NCBI RefSeq assembly: GCF_041260155.1
Contig: NC_091930.1
Span: 41,546,096 to 41,610,095 of the forward strand
DNA from: Ptychodera flava
Lineage: Eukaryota; Hemichordata; Enteropneusta; Ptychoderidae
Length of the DNA: 64,000 bases
Direction of reading: 5' to 3'
Below the pieces are notes generated by a model, which was given only the letters and a program-made list of their open reading frames with translations, was not told where the DNA came from and made no database searches. This document shows, piece after piece, positions 10,541 to 24,012 of this stretch. Both the position numbers and the translations under genes were made by a program. The stretch's first letter is position 1. Each line of letters opens with the position of its first letter.

Positions 10541-12205
10541 ATGATCTTACTAAGGTCATCCTAGGGACATGTAAACCAAATATTAAAGCGGTCTGACCAG
10601 CGGTTTTGAAAAAAACTAGCGACTCAACAGTTGACAGAGCTCTGCTGTGTTATGTAGAGAATAACCTTTTGTGACACATGTATTGATGAAGAAGGTGGAT
10701 ATCTTTGATAGCTCATTTCTGATGATTTCAGGATGGCCTGACCAAAAAGGGAAAAAAATCCGTAAAAATACAGATTTGTATATTTCATGAGACCATATTA
10801 GTCTATAATAGCAAATAAACGAGAGTCATTACATTCTAATTAAAGTAAACAAGACTTGCTTAAGTCAAGATTTATGTCATAAAAAACAGCGTATCTGTCA
10901 GGTATAAAGAATCTTGAGCAGGTTATCTTTTAATATCAGTATTTTCATCCTATTAACCAAGCATATTTTAACTTTCAAATTAACATTGTAAGTAAGTTCT
11001 GTTGAATAAGTTGAGACAGTACGTACTCAGAGAAAGCACACTGAAGAGACAAATGTTTGTAACTTAAGAAGTTCAAGGTCATCAAAAGCATTATAAGGAA
11101 TCATGTTACACTTTCATTGCACTGTTTACACAGATTGCATAATTGCTATAAATAGCACGAGGAATCTTACAGCTCAGCTTTACCATAAAAACCCTATCAC
11201 TTTGACCACTCTTTTAATTGACCACTCTATTTTTTTCCTCAAAAAGTAATCTTATTTTATCCTTACCAAGTCAACCATAAATGGAAATTAGAACTTTCTC
11301 TGTCTCTATTTATTTGACCACCCTATCATGACAAACTATTATGAGCAATTTCTTTTAGATAACATAAATGGTGGTTCAGAATATATCAAGTTGGGATTCA
11401 GGAAAGTTGCCTTTACATGTTTTAATCCTCCAAGATGTTAAGCATTTCACTATGAACTGTCAAAAAAAGTTGAACTTTCTGATAATTCCACACTAAAATT
11501 ATTTTGGCTTTGATGATTCCTAATTAATTCAATTATTTAAAATCATATTAATTATTTTTTTCTGGGTGAATTGATAGGGTTTGTACACTACAAGAATTAC
11601 ATACAATGTAAGTCAAATTTTGACCAAAAATGACAAAAAAATTCCTTAAAATACACATTTGCATATTTCATCACAATTTGAACAAATCTAAGTTGGGTTA
11701 TCCCTAGGGACCTGTATACCAAATAACAAAGCTGTCTGACCAGCGGTTATGAAGAAGAAGATTTTTTACCAAAAACACTTTTTTGGCATTAATTTGCCTA
11801 TTTTCAACAATATCAAAAAATTAAAGAAAAACAGTTTCTCAAAAATCATATTTTTCATCTACACAACAAATATCAAATCAGTAAGTACTGCGGTTCTCAA
11901 GATATTTGAGTGGACGGACGCCTCACAAACGGACATACATACATACATCATACATACATACATACATACATACATACATACATACATACATACATACATA
12001 CATACATACATACATACATACATACATACATACATACATACATACATACATACATACATACATACATACATACATACATACATACATACATACATACATA
12101 CATACATACATACATACATACATACAGACTGACGACGGACGCCGGACGGATACCCATCCCGATAGCTTCTATAGACTATAGTCTATAGTAGCTAAAACTG
12201 GTAAT
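10540..12205. repeat. Interspersed repeat(s) with a shared core and a CATA tract
   Basis: Two related stretches, at about 10560-10620 and 11700-11760, share GGGAC.TGTA.ACCAAATA and TCTGACCAGCGGTT.TGAA. The second copy runs into a CATA microsatellite and ends in a GGACGCCGGACGGA and CTATAGACTATAGTCTATAG block. This layout is typical of dispersed non-coding repeats in invertebrate genomes; I cannot assign a class. Confidence 0.5.
11935..12126. repeat. (CATA)n microsatellite
   Basis: About 190 bp of CATA repeat, giving false open frames (THTYIHTY, MYVCMYVC) in all readings. Confidence 0.97.
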
Positions 12206-14247
12206 ATTACAAAGAAACAAAGCATATGTACCAGTGGAAAACATTCAACACTATACATTATATTAGACTACTCTTTCTGTGAAGATTCCAATGCATATAT
12301 GCACGACGTTCAGTGGTTTTACTTTATTTGCATGAGGGCGCCATTTTATGTTTTGGCAAACGTTTATTATTTATCTTGCTCAAAATTGCATACTATGTAG
12401 TCCCAGAGGACAGTTTATTATACTTTTATAAACACCCCCTCAATGAGTACATTCCAACGAACTTGTTTTAGTTTGGAAGTAATATCACAAAAATAATGCT
12501 AAAAGACACAGCTATTGTGCCTTTAACTACAGTTTTTTTTGGTTCTACTTCACGAAGCACAATGAGATACGCAGTATTCAGTGCGTCGACTCACTGAAAT
12601 GTTGTTGTTGACAAGTGAATTATAAACGATAACATTGCATCCTACACGTATACAGGTATTTTAACATGCTTTGGGAAATAGAACAAAAATGTCGCAATTG
12701 ACATACGAAGCAAAAATAGGAACATCATATTTATCAAAGTTTATAATACTGGCCTTTAAAACCTTTCCCTGTTAAGCTAGGAAAAGATGAACCGTTAATT
12801 GGAACCCTGCCAATAATTTTCGCGTCAGTTGTACAATGACTGTCGGCGAGCCGCTGAATTGTGCACATAAAACACAAGTTTATCACCTAGTGGGTAAACT
12901 TGTTATTCTGCCCATAGAAGAAGTGTTATTGTTTTCACATTTACGAGAATCAATAAAACGCAGGTTCGTGTTTTACAGTTTTGGCATAGAGGGCGGTTTT
13001 CGTAATTTTTGTCGGGCCAGGGACTTCACACTAGCCCAAGACCATCTTGGATATCACATGATAGACAGAAAGCCATGCAAACGTTTGGCTGCAATCCCCG
13101 CTGACTGACCTCTCGGAACTGACCCCTCCACAATAGGCCTAGATCAGTCACCCTTTTAGACAATCATATATGGCGGTAAGCGTCCACTTTATTTTCCCGC
13201 CAAAACAGACGCGCACACACGTCATCGTTACACAAATAAAGCCTGTGCTTGTGAATGGAATGTGTAATTGTTCTCAAATTGAAACCAAAATGTCTCCTTT
13301 CACCGTGGTTTGGTATTCTGAACACCCGCTTTCGTGATGAGTTACATATTCCGGTAGTATATTTTTCGCTACAGGTTTCATTGCCTTATTTGAATTTTCC
13401 AAGTGGCTTTCTACCTTCCAGCCAATATCTTTTACACTGCTTTCGTTTTAACGGCTAATTATAAACACATTTGGGTCAACCTAAGGTCAACCTATAGCAC
13501 AGCAAACATAGTATGGAGAATTGACGTGTGAAGAATGCACGCTGTGCTGCTTTTTTAATTCACAACATTATCGTCAAAATCAATCGATGAATTGACTACA
13601 TGATGTACACAAAGTTCAATACATAGATATGTCAACAGCTTTATTCTCATTCCTGCTCAAGTGTCCTTTGCTCTGTCTGAATGTCTGATTAAAACAGTAA
13701 AACTCTGGCGGTTACCCATGGTTCATCTCGAGGCTAACTGTCCTCGTGGTGTTTCAAATGTTTAACAGCTGTATGATGCTGTGAAGAGCAGCATATATTG
13801 GATATATATTCCATTAACCTTTATTGGAAATGTTATTCTATGGAACCTGGCGTATGAATTCTTGGGAATGAGTGGCCGCTACGGTAAGTAACTACACGTT
13901 AGAATTATGCCATATTCAATATTATTTTGCTTCGGTTTTTGGTCCCACTGCCAATGTCCATGTGCATGTGTCTATCGTACGGGAAACTGTGATCTAACGA
14001 CGTTTATTTATGACAAGTCTATCACTATGACGACAGTGGATGTATAGGAAAATAGTGTGAGTCTAAATACTTCCCGTAAGCGCATGCTATCTTTAAGATG
14101 ACAAGATTGGTCAATTTCGTATTTCGTTAAGGTAAAATAGTTCCTGGTCTAGCCTTATGACAAATAAGTGATCATTTGAAGCAAGGGTGACATTACTAGA
14201 GTAGGGTTTGTTAAGCTGATAACATTTTTCTAACGAAAATAGACCCT
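12206..14247. other. No gene recognised
   Basis: Contains a 90-codon frame (12836-13108 plus) with no recognisable domain. The rest is AT-rich intergenic DNA up to the left terminus of the large DNA transposon. Confidence 0.5.
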
Positions 14248-14249
14248 TT

Positions 14250-14305
14250 CGGGATCCGAACGAGAGTCTCGTGAGAATTCATCAAAACGAGGCTGAACAT
14301 GACCA
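14250..14305. repeat. Left terminal inverted repeat of the ISL2EU-like element
   Basis: Contains TTTCGGGATCC, CTCGTGAGA and AAAACGAGGCTGA. The same blocks recur inverted at 23965-24012. Confidence 0.65.
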
Positions 14306-15214
14306 AGGTCGATCGCATCGCCATTTTAGGTACGCTGCGCTCAGCTCTGAACTTCTATGTCGTTCATGTTGAACAGTAGACGTCGCTTTTGTCGGTAATC
14401 AGTCTTAACTCGGCCACTGGTTCCCCTCGCTGTAACTCAGGTAAGAATCTACTTCTTCTTTTTCAATGCGTTTCATGAAAAAAGGAATACAGTAGTGATT
14501 TTCGCATGCTAACACGGTGGTTAAGAATGACCTCGATACGGTAGCAGTCATACTCATAGTCAGGCGAACAAATGTCGACTGCTGTTATCTTGTGCATTCC
14601 AAGTCCGTTTGAAATATTGCGTAATATTTTTCGGTACTAGTAACTGCTGGTAAGAAGTTAAAGATAAAATCGGGCAATAATTACATGTATCTCTTCTACA
14701 TCAGTTGTAACGACCGGGACCTTCGCTAGCTCTACGAGTTTGTCGATAGAGCGAGAGTCCGGCAATGTCCATGGCACAGTCAGTGACTCGGTGGGCTATG
14801 GCTTTACCGATTTCGGACTTCAGAGATGGCGTACTAAAACTTAAGCTTTATTCCTGACTTGCTGTTGATCATAGTTTTACCAAACTCCCGCTGTTGTTTG
14901 TGGTAGGGACAAGTCGAGTTACGGGACTGAAGGAAGCCATATCATTCTGTATGATTTTGTCTGTCAGTACAGAGAACTTCTTCCTCTCCATGTCTATGCT
15001 CAGACACATTTACATGTATGTCACTTCAGACAGTGTATAACCAACTCAATCGTTATGTTTTTTGAGGTTTTATTTTTATCCCCAATCATCCTCTTCAAAA
15101 AATGTTCGGTCAGAGTCAGATGTATTTTTGAGATGAAATTGATGAGTTTGCTGTTTTTGTCATTTGTGGAGTAACTGTGTTTGTACTGAATTTTTCTAGA
15201 ACAGTGACAGCAGT

Positions 15215-18200
15215 ATGGCCTCCCAGAGTGATATCAGCCAGACACTGACAGCAGTGGAGGGACAGGTTTGTGTTTCTTCATTGCATGACATTAAACAGTT
15301 AAATGTGAAACAGCTTAGAGCCTTGCTGAAGGAAAATGGTGATTGCAACTGTCCACCCAAGTGTAGAAAAGCAGATCTTGTATTGAGGGCTTATGCAGTG
15401 CTATGTACTGTAGGTGATTGTAGTGCTGGAAATCCACATGACTTAGATATAAGCAGGGATGTTACATATGAAGATATGTTAAAGGAGACAGTTGGAGAAA
15501 GATGGTGTAGTGACTTAAGAGAGGTTCCACCACTGACATTTATTCAGCTCTATGAATATTTAGTTATAAAGACGAGAAGATATAGTATGAATAAACTTGA
15601 CATTGGCAGAATTAAATATAAGAGACTTAAATCATATAAATACTTCTATGAAGGCAACATTAAAGATATTCAAGTTTTGTCAAAAGATCATCATAAATAT
15701 GTGAAAGCTAAAGTGATACCCTCGATGAAAACAAAGCCGTACATGGCGATGCTTGTCTTTTCACTGAGCTCAGGAGAAGTTGTCAAGGCAGCTTGTGAAT
15801 GTCCAGCAGGGTAACTGATTAAACCACAGGGACAGTAACTGTAACTGTTGATTTCATTTTATAATCCTTTTCTTTTGTTTATCAAATGCAGTTTCTCCTT
15901 GTTGCCAAGGTTGATCTCAGTGTGCCATGATAACATAGATATTAAGGCATGTGCCTTAATGTATTTTTAAAAAATATAACTGATGATACACAAAACAAAA
16001 AGATTTAAGATTATCAACATGAGCAGCTGCCAGTCCCATATGTCATATTAGTCATGTTATCATTATTATGTTTTTAAGTATCCATAAGTTAGAATTTATA
16101 CTTTTTATTTGGGTATCTTATTTCAGTGATTTATCTCTCTTATCCTGTTTTAGTTTCTACCGATTTTTAGTAAAACAAGTTGAAAAGTTTCATATTGAAT
16201 ATTTATCTAGTACTCATAATGTTACAGAGAGAGAGTTGCTGTAACCTTTGACTCTATCAGTTAGATTGTTATTTATGCAACAACTTCAATTTCTTGTGCC
16301 ACTCCCTACAACATGCCAACAGTTCCGCTATTCCTGAAATTGTAGAAATTGCAGTTGATGCACATGACAGTTAAATACCGAAGATAGAAAATAAGCTGTT
16401 GTTGGCATATTTTCACTTAAAACATGATAATTGTAGTTCTGATGGTAGTTCTGATACTTGTTATTTTCTTGATCTTTTTTCGTTATTGTCTGTACAGTGT
16501 CAAAGTGTAAACATAGGTAATGTGCATGCTAGAATATTAGAGCTAGCCTAGAGCTTGTATCTGAGTAATTCCACAATCAAAATATAGAGTATTGTGTTTG
16601 ATGTTGTATTGATCACATATTGATTGGCCATGAGGGTAACAGCATGTTTGCTGCCCGAGGACTTTAGACTCTCCCCAAAACAATCTGGTTCATGTAGCCA
16701 TTAACAGAAGGAAATGGACTGTTTTGGGGCAGCTCTAAGGTCAGAGGGAAAACGAATGTATAATTTTACATAATTATGGCCAGTCAATATGTTTTGTAAC
16801 ACACCTCATCAAATGTCTTCACCCAAAAATTGAGAAGTTCCTTTGCTATCACCACTCTTTCCATCTTCTTTACATATTTCAGAGTGTGTGCATATGTAGA
16901 CAGCAATTTCAAACTTCCCCAGTCAATAGTTTTTGACTGTTGATTGTGGAAACTGTGAATTGGTAACTTGAACTGCATATTTCAACATCAAAATGATGTT
17001 TACCATGTGACCATAAATTCATATATCATACCGGGGAGTTTTGATGAAGTGTGTTACAATATAATTTGTATCATTTTTAAGAGCTGTTGCTTGAGTCAAG
17101 GCAGTGCAGGTACAGCCCTGGCTAAAGTAGCAAGTTTATGTCTATGGTGTAATTGTGTAAACTTGGAAAATTGTTAAGTATTTTTGCTGTACAGTATGAG
17201 CTTACTTTATCCTGTATGTTTATAGGCGTGGAAATCATGGACTTGGAAAATGTTCACATGTTGGTGGTGTTCTGTTTGCTCTTGAAGACTTTCACAGACG
17301 TGGCCTTCATGATCATCCAGAGCCCTTATCATGTACTTCAAGATTGTCAGTGTGGGTAGTACCCAGGAATCTCAAGGTATGCTTATCTCAATGAGTGTAG
17401 TGTTGTTTATTATTACAAACAGTGTACCGGTACTTGCATTGGAGCATGTGCTTATCATACGTATCTGCATTGCAGTGCAATACCAAACACATTAACACAT
17501 TATGCAATGAAACTATGTTAATGAGCACTGGTAACAGAGTTTTTTGTTTGTAAACAACTGGTATTTTGTAAGCAAACCAAAAATGGTCATCTACAAACTT
17601 ACAGCATGGAAGATTTCACAGTCAATTGCTAAGACAAAGCTAAATCTACCATATTCAGTCTTTAATGAGATTGTTTTTTGCTTTTTTTTCCAATCATGAT
17701 TGCAGCGAAAGGCTTGAGTGAGAAATTCTCCAGCAGTACACTATACTTTGGCCCTCAAACAAGTTAACAACACTCTACCCATTCAAGACCAGTGCTGTGG
17801 TTGCAATAGCCATTTAGAATTTAATGATATCATTTTTTGTAAAACCTGACTATGGAACTGTGACTTTAATATATATCCCCATGGTGTTTTAAAAGAGCGA
17901 ATTTTTCTGTTTTGTCTATTATAGGTTGACCCAAAACCCTTGAATGAAATCACCATATTTCAGCCACATTATGGCAGGACAGGAAAGTTGATGTGTCAGT
18001 CATCTGCCAGATATGATGTCAGGGCACCTCAGGATCGTCAACTTGGTGAAAGATTTCCAGATTTGTGCAACACATTACAGCAGTGTTTACCCTCATCATC
18101 ATTCTTTCTGTTTCATGACATTCATCCCCATCAACGTTTAGAGTGCACTGAAGCAAATGTTCCTATCACTGTCGATGACTCCACCATGTCACCATGCCTT

Positions 18201-18997
18201 TCAGTGATGACTATGACATCAGCTCAGCAGAATTTAAGGACATGGTTGATTATCAAGTCAATAATATTAAAATATCAAGTGAAGAAGTAAATGACATAAA
18301 ACTAAAAACAAAAAAACAATCACATTCAAAAGAATGGGTACACATAAGAAAAACAAAGCTCACTGCATCTAATTTTGGTGTTGCAATAAAATGTAAAGTT
18401 GAACCATCAAAATATCTAAGAAATATATATATACAGATATCAAAAAAATGCTATGAAATATGGCAATTTGTATGAAAGTATTGCAATCAAAAAATATATT
18501 GAAATGAAAAACCAAATGGGTCTTGATGTTTGTGTTGAGAAAATTGGTTTATGGGTAAGTTTAGAAAAGCCATATTTGGGTGCAAGTATTGATGGCCTTG
18601 TGAAGGGAGATCCAGAAGGAGAAGTGATACTTGAATGCAAATGCCCTTCATCAAAAGCAGGTATGACAGTTGAAGAGGCATGCAGGGACAAATCATTCTG
18701 TCTTAAGATAGGTGAGGAAGGTGCCCGCTTGAAATCTAACCATGCTTACTGGCATCAAATACAGGGGCAAATGTATTGTACAGGAATTAAGTGTGTTGAT
18801 TTTGTCATTTTCTTTGGTGAAGAAATGTCATTGTTTATTCAAAGAATTTATTTTGACAGAGACTGGTGCAAAAATGTCTGCCTGCAGTGGATTATTTTTA
18901 TCGAAGGGCTATTTATCCTGAAATTCTAACAAAGAGAGTTGAAAGGGGGCTTTGTCTGTATAAAAATATGGGTTGGGAACCATATGCGCCTAATTGA
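15215..18997 (+). CDS. SAP-SWIM-YqaJ nuclease, transposon-encoded
   Basis: Coding exons are 15215-15810, 17226-17376 and 17925-18997. A 5' UTR exon probably ends at 14440 (TCAG|GTAAGA), with an acceptor at 15199. Splice phases agree (2, then 0). About 606 residues are expected. A SAP-like DNA-binding helix pair lies at residues ~28-66 (LNVKQLRALLKENGDCNCPP). A SWIM zinc finger spans the exon 1/2 junction: CECPAGRGNHGLGKCSH gives CxC...CxH. The C-terminal half is a YqaJ/lambda-exonuclease-type domain with the expected acidic and lysine residues: GNLYESIA, LGASIDGL, VILECKCP (ExK) and YWHQIQGQMY. Exon 3 changes frame three times, near 18195 and 18870 by apparent loss of one base and at an A7 run near 18450 by apparent gain. 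The start ATG follows an acceptor and opens the only long frame. It probably processes DNA ends during transposition. Confidence 0.8.
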
Positions 18998-20124
18998 TGT
19001 TATACACGTACTTACTGTGCTCTGTACGATCTTTGAACTCTTTGAGCAAGACTGCTTTTTATCGACACTTTTAACATTGTATATTGTGAGATGTACTGAT
19101 AAGCACATTTTACTGTTTGTACTTCTTCCATAAGGTTTATTTTGCAAAAGATTTTTCAGCATATTTGTATATACAATCAAATTTACTCCTTTTGGCTTGT
19201 TGCAGATTCAAGTCTGGAATGTGTTGTAAGCATGCATATCTTGATATTTGAACTATTGTATACCAAATGTTCACAGCATGATATTCGTATCTGATTCAGA
19301 AGGATATTGTGAGAAGATATATCACAATGTCAGACCACCCTTACAATGAGAATTGTACAGCTTACACAGAGTCAGGTAGACCAACAGAAAGTGTCTCAAT
19401 GTATTTTTTGATCCTGCTTTCTGTATCTGTTTGCCTCTGTCCATTCTTTCTGTATGATCCTGGCTAAAATATTTCCAAACCTCTGGCGTTGTTTAGGTAT
19501 TCTGGCTTGGTCAGCTCTGCCTGTCAGACACGTAAGTTAATTGCAAATATTTCAGCCAGGGTCATGGAGAAATGACAGGCAGAGACAGATGGATACAGAC
19601 AGACAGACAGAAGAGCCATACAAGGACGCCATTTTTGTTTCCGTTGTGTCTCAGTCTATTATGGCAGTATTTAGTACACAAAATATACAGTCAAATATAT
19701 ATGGGATAATCTTACATGCAGTGTTAAAACTTATGTGTGGTTGTCGTGAATCATGCTGGTTTTTATCTAGCTAACTCAAATCAGGTGAAATTTAGGCCAT
19801 CCCAAAGAAACAGGTGCATAAGGGGTAAAATCAACCAGAGACATGATTTCTTTGACTATTATTTATTTCTGTAAATCTGTAAGTAGAAAATGCAATGTCA
19901 ACTATTGTCTCACAGTATTTTTATGACAAGAACATTGATTGGTAAGAAGTCAGAGTTCATTCTTACAATTTTCCATCAGCAATATCATAATATTGTAGAA
20001 TAAAGTTGAACAAAATAGTTGTACAGTTAAAATGGAACACAGACTCCTGCCTTGTATTCATTCCTGAGAAAAATGATTTTTGATGAAACTTAAGTTCTCA
20101 CTGACAATAAACAAGTTCACTGGA

Positions 20125-20592
20125 ATATCGACTGACATTTTGAAGTATGATTAATAGTTATACGGTGACCAACATTTTGAAGTACTTGCTCACATTGATA
20201 GATCGACTAACATTTGAAGTATTGGCTGACAGTGACAAGGTGAGTGACATTTTGAAGTATTGGCTGACAGTGATAAGGTGAGTGACATTTTGAAGTATTG
20301 GCTGACAGTGATAAGGTGAGTGACCTTTTGAAGTATTGGCTGACAGTGATAAGGTGAGTGACCTTTTGAAGTATTGGCTGACAGTGATAAGGTGAGTGAC
20401 ATTTTGAAGTATTGGCTGACAGTGATAAGGTGAGTGACATTTTGAAGTATTGGCTGACAGTGATAAGGTGAGTGACATTTTGAAGTATTGGCTGACAGTG
20501 ATAAGGTGAGTGACATTTTGAAGTATTGGCTGACAGTGATAAGGTGAGTGACATTTTGAAGTATTGGCTGACAGTGATAAGGTGAGTGACAT
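20125..20592. repeat. 38-bp minisatellite, about 10 clean units
   Basis: The unit contains TGAAGTATTGGCTGACAG, then TGATAAGGTGAGTGACATTT, and repeats about ten times from 20212, with two diverged units before it (from about 20125). Clean units are nearly identical. It lies between the 3' ends of the nuclease and transposase genes and creates false minus-strand frames. Confidence 0.95.
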
Positions 20593-20723
20593 TTATACAG
20601 AATATAGGCTGACACCAGACAGGGATTTTATGAATATGACACGTTTCTAGATCTGTTTAGGGGCAATTGATTTGGGTAGAAGTAAAGGGGGTAGGAAGTT
20701 TGTCAAATAGGAACATACTATAA

Positions 20724-22928
20724 CTAATTCATTGATAATGTGTTTAAGTGAGAGGGGATGACTCCATTTAGGATATGATAATTTTTAATTCTCCCTATAG
20801 CTCTTTCAACATGAATCCTGACACTTGCAATGTTGATGGTATCTGATACTTCCTTAGAACTTAGTTGGGCACGGTCCCCTTTAAATGGAGGTATGTTCAG
20901 CGTTATACCAGGTGGTAAGATATCCCTAATTTCAAACCCCCTGTCAGCCATAATATTATCTCCTTTATCTAGTTTTTCGAGGATGCCACAGTCTTTAGTG
21001 GTTCTGTAATCTGAGACCCTCCCACCCACAAATCAGAAACAAATATAACTTGACCATTTGGGGAAATTCCAACCAAAACTTTCCAAGTATTATGGTGCTT
21101 ATAAGATGACCAAGTTTGTGACTGTGCAAGCATGGAAGAAGGAACCTCAATAAAGAATTCTGTGCAATCAATTATGACACGTGTTGTAGGATAAAGTTCA
21201 TATGCATCGGGAATATTCTTTCTTACAGAGAACTGAGAAGGAAAAGGAAACAATAGCAAAAGCTCATGAGAAAGGAAAATTATCCAGGTTGTAAATATCT
21301 TTGATACAGCAGATGGGGAATGCCAATCGGTCAGCCAAGTCCTTCACAAACAATCCAGCTTTACATCTTACTAGTACCATAAAAAACTCATCTAATAAGC
21401 TAAGCTTACGTTTTGGTCCAGGTTTTGACTTGGAATGATCTTGATAAGGCATGGATGCTTTCATCTGTCTCTCACCTTTCCAATACTGCAATTTTTTGGC
21501 TTTTGGTTCAAGATAGTGAAAAAAGGCATAAAAACTCGCATAATTTTGAAAACCAGTATAAAATTGGATTGCATCATCATCTTTAAAATTATCAACACAA
21601 AATTTCCTATTTTTAAACTCATCTAATTCAATCTGCATATGCCCAAGTTTACATTTCAACATCTGAATCTCTGTAGTGCACTCTGACAGTTTTTTCTCTA
21701 AACATAAAATATACTCTTTACACAAATCAATGGTATCAAGGTAAGACGGCTTTGTAAAAGAATAAGAATGGTCTTCAATATGGGGTGGATGTGGTTTGAT
21801 ATCTTGAGTGTCAGTCTGTACTGAAGCATCTCTGAAAAATATCTGAAAAATATGAAGAGAATGAGATAATTTTTCAGATGGTTACATAAACAAAAATCAA
21901 TTAATACATTTGATATACTTGGATGATGACCAATGATGTCTGTGTACGACGCGAAGCAACTTTCAGATTGTTTGCTTAATAAAGAAACAATACGTATACA
22001 TTGTATCAGATTGCCTAATATATCATTATAATAGTATCCATAAAAGAAACAAAAAGTTTTTAAAGAATAGAATTTGGTCAATTTGATGGTTACCATAAAT
22101 CAGCACTTTTGATGATTATCTATATTTGAATCATGGGATACATTATTGATGAATGTTATACAATATTTATATGCTTACCTTTCTATCTGTTGAATGTTCA
22201 AAATGTAATCGTCTAACTGCTTTAGGTTTTTCTTCTGCTGTAATTCTCTGTCTTGGTTTTTTACGACAAACACTTTTACCTTCTGACAGGACAGACTCAG
22301 GGACAGCTCCTATGGAAATGTACAGATTGATGTATAAACCAAACCAAATAATATGTTTCATATCTATAACATGAATGACCATCAATTAGTGAAAATTACA
22401 ACATAATTTAAAATATAAATAGTGTATATGCATACTCCAAGTTCACAACAGCAAAACCTTTGTTTGAAAAATGTCCATAAATAAAGAATTACACAAAATC
22501 TTGTCAACGAAAAGATTTTCAGCATGTCTAGATCAAATACTGTCATACGTAATAGTTTTTTACCTATCTCTTGAACACTATTTAATTTTTTTTTCAAAAC
22601 TATATGACTGGAATTATTTTACTCATACCTGGTTTCAATTTCCAAATTTTAGCTCCAAGAGAAACTGCTATATCTTCCTTTTTGAAATGCTTATGGCATA
22701 TCACTGTTGACTTAGTGACTTTAAAACCATCTCGCCCATCTTGCCGGCATATCTTGCTGCACCATATATTCTTCATGGAAGGCTTAAGAGGAAACCTAAA
22801 CAGGTGGATTCCAGTTGAATTTCCTTGGCTGTCCCTGGCCGTATTTACACAACCATAAGCACAGCACTGTCTTCCTCTGCTGATTCTCGTTTTCTGTGAA
22901 GATAATAACAGTAAGATTAATAATAATA

Positions 22929-22990
<62 letters not shown>

Positions 22991-23941
22991 ATGGTTTGCT
23001 GCGTTTGTATAACATCTAAATATCACGAAAACGTAAAAAAACAACTACAACTTAATTATGATTATTTTACTTCAAACTGAGTGCAGCTGGTTGTGAGATT
23101 GCGATTTTATCAGCATGACAATAAAGAACAAATTCAAATTGGATATGAAAGTCCTCGAAATCAAAGCCTGAATGTATCAGGCAGAAAAAAGTCAGAATAC
23201 CACCTGCAAGACTTAAGACCTCAGCTACTAAAAGTCATCGATTCACTATCTGTACCCTGTGGTCACAGGAACACACGCATCGTAGAGCGAGCCAAGCGCT
23301 TGCTGTGACACTGACAGTTACCTAGTATACCAGCACACATGCCCGCGGCAGTGGTCGAGCATCAGATGGGCCTACCAACACCATACCATACCACAGGATA
23401 TCGTAACGTTGCTTGGATAGTCGTTCGAGGCGGGCGGCCGCAGGTCGCCGTTTACTTGGAAGAAGTAAACGGCGACCTGCGGCCGCCCGCCTCGAACGAC
23501 TATCCAAGCAACGTTACGATAACCTGTATACCATACATACTCGTACTCCATCGAGAATATGACCTCGAAGAGTGTGCCATTACCTTGATATTATATACAG
23601 TCTACTCCTTATATCGATCTTAAATACTCCAAAATAATTGAAAATGTGTCGTCAATTTTAGTTGCAATCAACTTTCACGAAATTATGTGTCGTCTGCTGG
23701 TTTGTGACGCGGCAAAATGTCATCAAATCAAGATTCGTTCTGTCGAAACCAAACCGTCTGTGTTGATGTACAGAAGTACGAATAAATAGCGCGCTTTCTT
23801 TTAGCAAACTTAAGAAGACTTTGCTAAAACTTCTTTCATGATAATCATTTCAACAGCACTAAATTTATTTGATTGACAAACACTGCTTACCTTTGTAACT
23901 CCCTCCGGGAACGGTGAGCATCTAAGTTCAACGGCGGCCAT
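20724..23941 (-). CDS. THAP-domain DDE transposase (DDE_Tnp_4 / IS5-like)
   Basis: Exons on minus: 23891-23941 (starts MAAVELRCSPFPEGVTK), 22629-22893, 22179-22309 and 20724-21831. Exon 2 is a THAP zinc finger with CCAYGCVN, an FPLKP motif and ICHKHF (C2CH). A coiled-coil-like stretch (KEYILCLEKKLSECTTEIQM) and a helix-turn-helix (SAVSKIFTTW) follow. The catalytic core has VIIDCTEFF (first D), IMADRGFEIRD (second D) and VERAIGRIKNY (E), the complete DDE triad. Phases fit for exons 1-3; entry into exon 4 is off by one. Exon 4 has about three single-base shifts, one in GTGGGTGGGAGGG that a single added G would fix. Presumably nuclear; cuts and joins element ends. Convergent with the YqaJ gene. 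Confidence 0.85.
22921..22990. repeat. (TAA)n/(TTA)n palindromic microsatellite
   Basis: A TAA run changes to TTA near 22960, forming an AT-only inverted repeat in intron 1 of the transposase gene. Confidence 0.9.
23400..23520. repeat. Perfect 58-bp inverted repeat with a 5-nt loop
   Basis: Positions 23400-23457 are the exact reverse complement of 23463-23520; the loop is GGAAG. The arms are GC-rich and include GCGGCCGC. Flanking bases continue as an imperfect inverted repeat. It lies in intron 1 of the transposase gene. Confidence 0.95.
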
Positions 23942-23964
23942 GGTTGTATTCATTGCAAACCAGC

Positions 23965-24012
23965 TGGCCAACCTCAGCCTCGTTTTCGCTCATCTCGCGA
24001 GGATCTCGAAAC
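23965..24012. repeat. Right terminal inverted repeat of the ISL2EU-like element
   Basis: Reading the minus strand from 24012: TTTCGAGATCC, CTCGCGAGA, AAAACGAGGCTGA, as at 14250-14305. Confidence 0.65.

Noticed and set aside
11749-12188. Several long open frames on both strands
   Set aside because: They are readings of the CATA microsatellite.
20158-20615. Three overlapping minus-strand frames of 115-144 codons
   Set aside because: All are translations of the 38-bp minisatellite; three frames stay open because 38 is not a multiple of three and the unit lacks stops.
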